DNA of 64,000 nt from Paenibacillus hunanensis. Lineage in GTDB: Bacteria > Bacillota > Bacilli > Paenibacillales > Paenibacillaceae. Numbering within the stretch: the stretch's first letter is position 1; every line of letters starts with the position of its first letter. The notes under the pieces were generated by a model. It worked only from the letters and a program-made list of their open reading frames with translations, did no database searches and was not told where the DNA came from. The stretch covers positions 793,520 through 857,519 of the forward strand of contig NZ_BMMB01000001.1 of NCBI RefSeq assembly GCF_014645615.1, written 5' to 3'. The position numbers and the translations under genes were made by a program. Below are positions 57,843-64,000 of this stretch, piece after piece.

Positions 57843-58018
57843 ACTAATCCTATCCGCACATTCGTAATGATACAAACGAAATGTTTTGTTACGGAAGTAG
57901 GATTAGTAGATCATTGGCTTGGAGTCACCCTTTCGATCGATGTTAAGGTTTAGCATAGCATCATCGTTACTGTATTGTATATGACGTATTTCAAGCATAA
58001 ATATATGCTCAGGAAGAA

Positions 58019-59038
58019 TTAAAATAGTGTACCCACACGCTTTTCTAAAAATTGATCTACCACACTGGTACGCTTCCCACCATTTTGATCGACCAGCTTC
58101 ATCAGATCAGACAGATTGGTCAGGATTTTACTGCTCTTAATCTGCTCAGCACTATAGTTATTCAGTAGCTTGCGATACGCTTCCTGAAACTGCGGATCAA
58201 TCTCCAGCGTCTGAGGATCGAACAGTGGAGTATTGTCGGGACCATAGAAAATATAATACTGGCTCAGTCGATAGTCCTGCTCCACAGCAGCACGTCGATT
58301 AGATACCGCATATTTGTTCAGAAAGGTCTCCTTAGCTAGTCCGCGCTTGACCACTTCTGCCGGAGGAATCACAATTCCTGCATCACTCGTCGTTGCAGAC
58401 TTCGCTTCCTCCGACATGATCAGGATATAATCGCGAATGTCCGGGCTAACATAAGACAGGAAAGGACTGAACGCTGGATAATCGATGATCGGATAAAAGA
58501 CACCCTCGCTCGTTTCCAGACGATAGCCCATATCTGCAAGCGTCTGCATTGCCTTGCGATCCGACGCGCGTGACATCAGGGAGACCGCCTGTTTCATCGT
58601 CAGGTCAGATTTATATTTCTTCATTAACTCATCCTGAATCGATTCCTGATAGATCAGGTCTTCCGCATAACTAAAATGCTGATTATACGCATTTTCCAAT
58701 TGAAGCACAGCTATACTGGCGCGATACGTATCGAACTGAGCAATACGGTTAATCAGCGTTGCACGTGCTAACCCGAGTGTAGATGGCTTTTGCAGTCGCT
58801 GTAGAAATAGATTGTACGATTGCTGAGCTGTCTTTGCGCTTACCGCTTGCTTGGAAGTCGATGCTGTAGAAGCAGAGCTAGTCACTGCTGCATCGGCACT
58901 ACGGAGAATTGAAGAGGGTACGACTAAACCTGTCGTTAACATTGTCGATGTGAGCACTACAGCTACAGCTGGACGAGCATACAAGCGCCAGATGGAATGG
59001 ACAGCATGCTCCTGCATTCCAGTTCGTTTAGTTTTCAT
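58019..59038 (-). CDS. Secreted protein of unknown function
   Basis: 339 aa. After a basic N-terminus a signal-like helix (RPAVAVVLTSTMLTTGLVVP) is followed by a Ser/Thr/Ala stretch and a largely helical mature domain (QSYNLFLQRLQKPSTLGLAR, YILIMSEEAKSATTSDAG). The C-terminus is QFLEKRVGTLF. No catalytic motif or known family recognised. ATG 59038 is 7 nt after AAAGGGG; TTG 59041 is the alternative. Directly upstream of the MFS leader on the same strand. Confidence 0.7.
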   Translation of the reverse strand: MKTKRTGMQEHAVHSIWRLYARPAVAVVLTSTMLTTGLVVPSSILRSADAAVTSSASTASTSKQAVSAKTAQQSYNLFLQRLQKPSTLGLARATLINRIAQFDTYRASIAVLQLENAYNQHFSYAEDLIYQESIQDELMKKYKSDLTMKQAVSLMSRASDRKAMQTLADMGYRLETSEGVFYPIIDYPAFSPFLSYVSPDIRDYILIMSEEAKSATTSDAGIVIPPAEVVKRGLAKETFLNKYAVSNRRAAVEQDYRLSQYYIFYGPDNTPLFDPQTLEIDPQFQEAYRKLLNNYSAEQIKSSKILTNLSDLMKLVDQNGGKRTSVVDQFLEKRVGTLF

Positions 59039-59524
59039 CAAATCGCCCCTTTGATTAGCTACTTTTATTATTTTAATCCTTCTCTTCCTCTCCAGCTTCT
59101 TTTTCTATGTACAACATAAGTAAGTCGTGATGATGGAATAATACCATATTGATGATCGAAATACATTGCTATTTGCATATATGCGCATTTGTGATCGTTT
59201 TGGTATGATCATCCGTGCACAGATATGTTTACGAATCAATCATCGCTAGCCTGCACATTTTCTGCCGAAAAGGATAAGATTACTAATTCCAATAATAATA
59301 AATAGATATGGAAGCTTATAGAGATAGTGAGCATGATGAATATTGGATCGAATTTATAAAATTCCAGTCATAGTAAGGGATAATAGCAAATATATAGCTC
59401 AGCTCATAAGAATAAAAAAATAAATTTTTTATCCGAAAACTGTAAAATTAAAGGGAACTCCAGACGATATAATATACATAAGTTGCTAAAGTAACCACCG
59501 TTTAGAAGCCGGAAAATAAAGTTA
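59039..59524. other. AT-rich intergenic region
   Basis: Holds the promoter of the secreted protein (minus) and ends at the promoter of the second fructose operon (plus). No gene or RNA recognised. Confidence 0.4.
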
Positions 59525-59553
59525 TTGACAAGTCATGAAAGCGTTATTATAAT
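59525..59553 (+). promoter_or_regulatory. Strong promoter of the second fructose-PTS operon, with cre-like spacer
   Basis: TTGACA at 59525-59530 and TATAAT at 59548-59553 with exactly 17 bp between, both consensus. The spacer contains TGAAAGCGTTATTA, one mismatch from a cre site, so CcpA could occlude it. Confidence 0.88.
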
Positions 59554-59630
59554 CATAATCAATCAAGGATGATCATAAACGATCACAAATAATCATGAAG
59601 CGACAATACATGATCAGCCTCGATCACAGG
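59551..59630 (+). promoter_or_regulatory. Helically phased ATCA repeats, candidate DeoR operator
   Basis: ATCA begins at 59552, 59562, 59572, 59582 and 59592, exactly every 10 bp, then again at 59613 and 59623. The repeats start at the -10 element and fill the leader before the deoR-type gene. Confidence 0.6.
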
Positions 59631-59675
59631 TTGGATGATGATATAGCAAATTGACAGACAGGTGGTGATGTCCCG

Positions 59676-60440
59676 ATGCTTTTCGAGCAAGAACGAAAGC
59701 ATAAGATGGTGGAGTATTTGCAGCAAAACCAGCGGGCATCGGTTCAGGAACTAGGTGAAGTTTTTCAGGTTTCGGAATCAACAGTCAGGCGCGATCTCAA
59801 AGAGCTTGAGGATGGCAGACTGCTGAAAAGAACCCATGGCGGAGCGATCTCGCTACAGAGTGTTGACTTTGAACCGAATATGGTTGATAAGGAAGATTCC
59901 TATCGTGAGGAAAAGGAACGCATCGCACGCAGGGCAGCAGAGATGGTCAATCAAGGGGATACGATTCTACTCGATTCAGGAACAACGACACTTCCACTAG
60001 CTAGAGAGCTTCGTAGTCGATCTGGCATCCGGGTAATTACCAATTCGGTAATTGTACTGGGGGAACTTAAGGATTGCCGCAACATCGAATTATCGATCAT
60101 TGGCGGATTGCTCAGGCCGGATACCCAGGCATTTGTCGGGCCGATGGCAGAGCGCACACTCGATATGATCCGAGTGGACAAAGCATTCATGGCAACGAAT
60201 GGCTTGGATATTAGAGAAGGAATTACAACTCCGAATCTGACCGAAGCCGCAATCAAACGGAAAATGATCGATATTTCCAAGCAGGTCATTCTGCTAACCG
60301 ATCATAGCAAAATTGGCGGTATCGCTTATGCCAAATTCGCCGATCTATCCGATATCGATTATTGCATTACCGATGGGGGAGCATCTGTATCCATGATTGG
60401 GCAGTTCCGTAAGCACGGACTGGACATGATCATCGCTTAA
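59676..60440 (+). CDS. DeoR family regulator of the second fructose-PTS operon
   Basis: 254 aa. Helix-turn-helix ASVQELGEVFQVSESTVRRD, KRTHGGAI, then the sugar-phosphate domain with LLDSGTTTLPL, VITNSVIVL, MATNGLDI and LTDHSKIGG. AGGTGG lies about 10 nt before the ATG. It is first in the operon and probably binds the phased ATCA repeats in its own leader. It resembles FruR at 48516 in layout but is a separate paralog. Confidence 0.92.
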   Translation: MLFEQERKHKMVEYLQQNQRASVQELGEVFQVSESTVRRDLKELEDGRLLKRTHGGAISLQSVDFEPNMVDKEDSYREEKERIARRAAEMVNQGDTILLDSGTTTLPLARELRSRSGIRVITNSVIVLGELKDCRNIELSIIGGLLRPDTQAFVGPMAERTLDMIRVDKAFMATNGLDIREGITTPNLTEAAIKRKMIDISKQVILLTDHSKIGGIAYAKFADLSDIDYCITDGGASVSMIGQFRKHGLDMIIA

Positions 60441-60469
60441 CCGATTCGACAAACAACCTTTTTACAAGT

Positions 60470-60484
60470 TTGTAAGCGTTTTAC
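60470..60484 (+). promoter_or_regulatory. cre-like sequence between the DeoR-type gene and EIIBC
   Basis: TTGTAAGCGTTTTACC resembles a cre site but the last two bases are swapped (AC for CA). Tentative internal CcpA site. Confidence 0.4.
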
Positions 60485-60576
60485 CATATTTCGGATGGCA
60501 CCGAATCAGACGCAGTCGTACACGGCATATTTATGAATGGCTGATTGAAAGAGATGAACATGAAGGGGATATTACA

Positions 60577-61953
60577 ATGAAAAAATTATTAGCTGTTACC
60601 GCTTGTCCTACTGGTATCGCTCACACGTACATGGCTGCTGAGTCACTCGCCAAAGCTGCTAAAGAAAAAGACATTGAGATCAAAGTAGAAACTCGCGGCG
60701 CGGTCGGCGTCGAAAATGGACTCACACCACAGGAGATTGCAGAGGCACATGCGATCATTATCGCAGCAGATACCGATGTGGATGAAGCACGCTTTGCAGG
60801 TAAGCCGGTTGTACGCGTACCTGTAGCACAGGGGATTAAAATACCGGGTGAGCTAATTACACGCGCATTGAATATGCAGCCATCCAGCTCTACAGCTGCT
60901 GCTCCAACAACACCAGCCGATAGTGGAGTGAAACAGCAAAACCTGTTCTACAAGCACCTGATGAATGGTGTATCCAATATGCTGCCACTCGTTATCGCAG
61001 GTGGTCTGATTATCGCCTTCTCCTTCTTGTTTGCGTTTACAAAAGGTGGCGTAGATCAAGTGGAAGGCTCGCTCGGAGCGGCACTGTCTACAATCGGCGG
61101 CGCTTCTATGGGGCTGATGGTTATCGTTCTGTCGGGCTTCATCTCTTTCTCAATCGCAGGTAAACCCGGTCTTGCTCCAGGTCTCGTAGGTGGCGTACTG
61201 GCAAAAGACATGGGCGCTGGCTTCATCGGCGGTATCATCGCCGGCTTCATCGCTGGTTATGTTGCTCACTGGCTGATCAAGCACATCAAAATGCCACGTA
61301 ACTTTGAAGGTCTAAAACCAATTCTGATCGTTCCTGTATTGTCTGTACTTATCATTGGTCTGCTGATGGTATACGTTATCGGTGAACCGATTCAATGGCT
61401 GCTCGCTCAATTAACTGCATGGCTGACCAATATGGGTGCGGGTAATGCAATTCTGCTTGGTGCCATTCTCGGCGCAATGATGGCGTTCGATATGGGTGGC
61501 CCGTTCAACAAAACAGCGTATACGTTTGCAGTAGGTCTGCTTGGCGCATCGATCTTCACACCAATGGCTGCGGTTATGGCAGCAGGTATGACACCTCCAC
61601 TTGGTATCTGGCTGGCAACACTGATTGCGAAAAAACGCTTTACAAAAGAAGAACGCGAAGCAGGTAAAGTAGCATCCATTCTCGGTCTGTCCTTTATTAC
61701 TGAAGGTGCGATTCCGTTCGGTGCAGCTGATCCGATTCGAATCATCCCTTCCTTTATGGTAGGCTCGGCTGTAGCTGGCGCCCTATCAATGATGTTCGGT
61801 TGTGGACTGCATGCACCTCACGGTGGTGTGTTCGTACTGTTCATTCCAAATGCGATTGACCATCTCGGCTATTATGTATTGTCCATCGCAATCGGTACAG
61901 TTGTAACTGCACTGATGGTGCTGCTGCTGAAACGCAAAGCACCTGTAGTCTAA
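60577..61953 (+). CDS. PTS fructose-family permease EIIBC
   Basis: 458 aa. EIIB with C10 in VTACPTGIAHTYMAAESL, then EIIC (about 125-455) with GGPFNKTAYTFAVGLL and ITEGAIPFGAADPIRI. Same family as FruA but without a fused EIIA; the EIIA is the separate next gene. No kinase accompanies it, so its product may be fructose-1-phosphate handled by FruK at 49265, or another ketose or polyol phosphate. Confidence 0.93.
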   Translation: MKKLLAVTACPTGIAHTYMAAESLAKAAKEKDIEIKVETRGAVGVENGLTPQEIAEAHAIIIAADTDVDEARFAGKPVVRVPVAQGIKIPGELITRALNMQPSSSTAAAPTTPADSGVKQQNLFYKHLMNGVSNMLPLVIAGGLIIAFSFLFAFTKGGVDQVEGSLGAALSTIGGASMGLMVIVLSGFISFSIAGKPGLAPGLVGGVLAKDMGAGFIGGIIAGFIAGYVAHWLIKHIKMPRNFEGLKPILIVPVLSVLIIGLLMVYVIGEPIQWLLAQLTAWLTNMGAGNAILLGAILGAMMAFDMGGPFNKTAYTFAVGLLGASIFTPMAAVMAAGMTPPLGIWLATLIAKKRFTKEEREAGKVASILGLSFITEGAIPFGAADPIRIIPSFMVGSAVAGALSMMFGCGLHAPHGGVFVLFIPNAIDHLGYYVLSIAIGTVVTALMVLLLKRKAPVV

Positions 61954-62011
61954 TTGAATCGCTACGAACGATAACCTTACCCTCAAAACCCTAATCTATA
62001 CCCTACCCCAG

Positions 62012-62040
62012 CAACGACCGGACACCCTATCCGGTCGTTG
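62012..62040 (+). other. Strong hairpin between EIIBC and EIIA genes
   Basis: CAACGACCGGA pairs perfectly with TCCGGTCGTTG (11 bp), loop of 7, then TCATTTC. Too few T for a firm terminator; may lower or stabilise downstream mRNA. Confidence 0.65.
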
Positions 62041-62087
62041 TCATTTCAAGCCGTATCTATTATATAGAAGCTAAAGGAGCCTATTCC

Positions 62088-62546
62088 ATGAATATTCGTG
62101 AATTGCTACAACCTGAAAGTATTTTCCTGCCATCCTCAGTATCGACTCGAGAAGAAGCGATTCAGCAGCTTGCCGAAGGGATGACCGCAGCAGGTGCAGT
62201 AACCGATACAGCAGATTATGTACGTGCAGTGCTAGCTCGTGAGCAGCAAAGCTCGACCGGTATTGGCTTTGGTGTAGCGATTCCACATGGTAAAGCTGCT
62301 GGTGTGGCACGCGCAGTGCTTGGCTTTGCACGTTTTCAGCAACCGATCGATTGGGATTCGCTCGATGGAGATCCAGCCCAGATGGCATTCATGATCGGTG
62401 TGCCGGAAGCCAATGCAGGCAATGAGCATTTGCAGATTCTGGTCGCTCTGTCCCGTAAGCTGATTCATGATGAATTCCGCGCAGAGCTGCTTCAGGCGAG
62501 TAGCAAGGAAGAGATTTTGGATATTTTAAGTCGTAATATTGGATAG
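62088..62546 (+). CDS. PTS fructose-family EIIA
   Basis: 152 aa soluble phosphocarrier. The active His is H67 in GVAIPHGKA; TGIGFGVAIPHGK matches the family signature and its counterpart H67 in FruA. Passes phosphate from HPr to EIIB of the preceding gene. TAAAGGAG precedes the ATG. Last gene of the operon. Confidence 0.94.
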   Translation: MNIRELLQPESIFLPSSVSTREEAIQQLAEGMTAAGAVTDTADYVRAVLAREQQSSTGIGFGVAIPHGKAAGVARAVLGFARFQQPIDWDSLDGDPAQMAFMIGVPEANAGNEHLQILVALSRKLIHDEFRAELLQASSKEEILDILSRNIG

Positions 62547-62624
62547 GAGCTAGCCTTTCTGGCTTCATCACCGCAAGTGGGATGTATAGCAATTAGTTGA
62601 TGCATAGCAATTATTTATAGTGCT

Positions 62625-62671
62625 AAAAGGACTGGGATTCGCTGTATACATGGCGAACTCCAGTCTTTTTA
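62625..62671 (+). terminator. Terminator of the second fructose-PTS operon
   Basis: AAAAGGACTGG and TTCGC pair with GCGAA and CCAGTCTTTTT, a long stem with T run. Confidence 0.85.
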
Positions 62672-62876
62672 AGTTTTGCTGTTTCTTAATCCAGCCATTA
62701 TGGATCGATTGTTGATGACGAATAAGGAATAACGAATAACGAATATCCTACTTCGAACAACGCATCTATTTACCAACGTTTCCCATCTGTATTCAACGTT
62801 TAATGAGGAGTTAGATGACCATCTGGAATCATCTGGATGAACCAGATGAATATGCTGCACGGAAAGCGGGGATACG

Positions 62877-63803
62877 ATGAACAAATGGCAGGAATTTCGC
62901 CAGGCTTCACGGATGCACTTTGTACCTTTGATGGCGATATGTGTCATACAGGGGACACTGGCAGCATGGGTATGGAATGAGCAGTTTAGTCTATGGATTG
63001 CACTGGTAACGATGATTGGCTCCTGTGCTGCTCATATTTTTTCGATGATGATTAATGATCTATGGGATTATCGTAGTGGAGCAGATCAGGCAGCCTATGA
63101 ATCAGATGAAGCCATTTCTACCGATTCAGGATATTTAACATCTGGTAAATGGGACGAGCGTACATTTGAGCTGGTAACGTGGGCGATGCTTGGTATAGCG
63201 CTTGCCTGCGCAGTCTTGCTGTACTTTGTCAGCGGCTGGGGTGTGCTGCTACTTGGTGGTCTGGGCTGCTTTCTTGCCTTGTTTTATGTTGTACCTCCCA
63301 TTCGGTATGGCTATGCGGGCAAAGGCACGAGCGAATTTGCTCATGTGTTATCATTTGGTGTATTCCCGGTAATGGGCTCGTATTATGTGCAAACAGGTCA
63401 TTTTGATATCAGGCTGTGGTTATTGTCACTGCCGATGGGCTTGCTGACCACATTGACGTTTTTCAATCACCACTTTTTACATTGGAAAACGGATCGTCAG
63501 GTGGGCAAGCGCACACTGGTCGTCATGTGGGGTGAACGCAAATCGTTTCGTTTCTCGGTCTTTTTGCTAATACTGGCGCTATTGAGCATTGCACTTTGTG
63601 CCGTGGCACGCGTTATCCCGGTCTATGCTGTTATTGTACTGCTTGCTGCGCTGCCATTATGCCGTATGTATACGAAAATGAAGCCGTCCCATCGTAATCT
63701 GCAAACTCATCAGCAGCTATTATGGCTATCGCTGCGCACCTCACTTCAATTCGGAGCCTTGATTATTGTCGCCCAGCTGGTCAGTCGCTGGATAGGTACA
63801 TAG
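62877..63803 (+). CDS. UbiA family prenyltransferase (MenA-like)
   Basis: 308 aa, eight or nine membrane helices. First Asp-rich motif N60-D61-x2-D64-Y-x4-D70 (NDLWDYRSGAD), second motif KTDRQVGKRTLVV, both binding the prenyl diphosphate through magnesium. MenA attaches a prenyl chain to dihydroxynaphthoate for menaquinone; this may be that enzyme or a paralog making another prenylated product, since no men genes are adjacent. GGAAAGCGGGG precedes ATG 62877. Confidence 0.87.
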   Translation: MNKWQEFRQASRMHFVPLMAICVIQGTLAAWVWNEQFSLWIALVTMIGSCAAHIFSMMINDLWDYRSGADQAAYESDEAISTDSGYLTSGKWDERTFELVTWAMLGIALACAVLLYFVSGWGVLLLGGLGCFLALFYVVPPIRYGYAGKGTSEFAHVLSFGVFPVMGSYYVQTGHFDIRLWLLSLPMGLLTTLTFFNHHFLHWKTDRQVGKRTLVVMWGERKSFRFSVFLLILALLSIALCAVARVIPVYAVIVLLAALPLCRMYTKMKPSHRNLQTHQQLLWLSLRTSLQFGALIIVAQLVSRWIGT

Positions 63804-63832
63804 TAGAGGAGAAGAAAGTCGTAGAAGATACT

Positions 63833-64000
63833 TGGTCTTCCCCCCGTCAAGTAGACACGATTAAAAAGCCACTTCAAGCTACAACCGTTTCTCGGTATTC
63901 AACCGGGGAACGGTTGTTTAGTTTTTTTTGAAATTGGTCGTGGTTATAAAATGCAATGTATTCGCTTACTTGCTGCTCGACCTCTGCTGGGTTTGCTGCT
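63833..64000 (-). mobile_element. IS3-family insertion sequence, one end
   Basis: The element begins TGGTCTTCCCCCCGTCAAGT (IS3-family elements begin TG) and contains the 3' end of a transposase on the minus strand. The rest lies outside the window. Confidence 0.8.
63874..64000 (-). CDS. IS3-family transposase OrfB, C-terminal end (partial)
   Basis: Minus-strand frame ending at 63874 reads EYIAFYNHDQFQKKLNNRSP then VEYRETVVA and stop. The FYNHDQFQKKLNNRSPVEYR tail is diagnostic of IS150-group integrase-type transposases. The N-terminal part is beyond the window end. Confidence 0.88.
   Translation of the reverse strand, partial: AANPAEVEQQVSEYIAFYNHDQFQKKLNNRSPVEYRETVVA

Larger units (their letters stand above)
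57733..57908 (-). promoter_or_regulatory. Structured attenuator leader of the MFS exporter
   Basis: On the minus strand TACTAATCCTA (57908-57898) pairs with TAGGATTAGTA (57852-57842), 11 bp perfect. It encloses two small hairpins (ACAAA/TTTGT and CATT/AATG) and CCG/CGG, giving a three-way junction. GGATAGGA (57855-57848), partly in the 3' strand of that stem, is exactly complementary to TCCTATCC in the 5' arm of the terminator at 57733-57769. Stem and antiterminator are mutually exclusive. A short peptide frame starts at the stem's edge, with its AGGA site inside the stem. Confidence 0.65.

Overview
This window looks like chromosomal DNA of a Gram-positive soil bacterium of the Paenibacillus type. 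The evidence is strong AGGAGG-type ribosome binding sites, a CtsR operator before clpE, CcpA cre-like sites, two LicT-type RNA antiterminator sites, a copper-amine-oxidase-like stalk protein, a YesN-type membrane AraC regulator with Lpl/Ytc-type sugar transporters, and a large set of plant cell-wall enzymes. Base composition is mid-range except for one AT-rich foreign gene at 4002-6062.

Layout. 1-1109 is the 3' part of a GH30 glucuronoxylanase. 1.1-3.8 kb holds a tandem repeat, tRNA-Leu(CAG), a siderophore-type binding lipoprotein and tRNA-Ala(GGC). 4.0-6.1 kb is an AIPR-family (phage-resistance type) gene directly behind tRNA-Ala. 6.2-9.3 kb holds a monoacylglycerol-lipase-like hydrolase, a MarR regulator and a stalk-domain secreted protein. 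9.7-13.0 kb is a licT-bglP antitermination unit with two RNA antiterminator/terminator pairs. 13.3-20 kb carries a secreted acid phosphatase, a small unknown gene, clpE and a polysaccharide deacetylase. 20.1-22.2 kb is adenine deaminase under an adenine-type purine riboswitch. 22.4-23.9 kb is a flavin oxidoreductase.

24-42 kb is a pectin/rhamnogalacturonan utilisation locus. It contains a bimodular pectin esterase, a membrane AraC regulator, two divergently placed permeases, two tandem paralogous binding lipoproteins, GH105, GH28, an alpha/beta hydrolase, a pectinesterase and a GH43 enzyme. This stretch is also marked by three hexanucleotide repeat arrays (31, 8 and 20 copies) and two copies of a roughly 145-bp palindromic element. 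Extracellular enzymes would release oligomers, the ABC system would import them, and the mostly signal-less GH105/GH28/CE8/GH43 enzymes would finish them in the cytoplasm.

42.1-48.0 kb is a dpp/opp-type peptide transporter operon. 48.5-52.2 kb is fruR-fruK-fruA. 52.4-56.1 kb holds two LysR regulators, an O-methyltransferase and a tautomerase-carboxymuconolactone decarboxylase fusion. 56.5-59.0 kb holds an MFS drug exporter with an elaborate leader, and a secreted unknown protein. 59.5-62.5 kb is a second fructose-type PTS operon (deoR-EIIBC-EIIA, no kinase). 62.9-63.8 kb is a UbiA prenyltransferase, and the window ends inside an IS3-family insertion sequence.

The most promising undescribed item is the 5' leader of the MFS exporter (57733-57956, minus strand). 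It has an 11-bp stem hiding the ribosome binding site of a 12-codon leader peptide (MAFIAIVGDGCF), an intrinsic terminator, and an exact 8-nt complementarity between the stem's 3' strand and the terminator's 5' strand. This looks like a drug-sensing attenuator.
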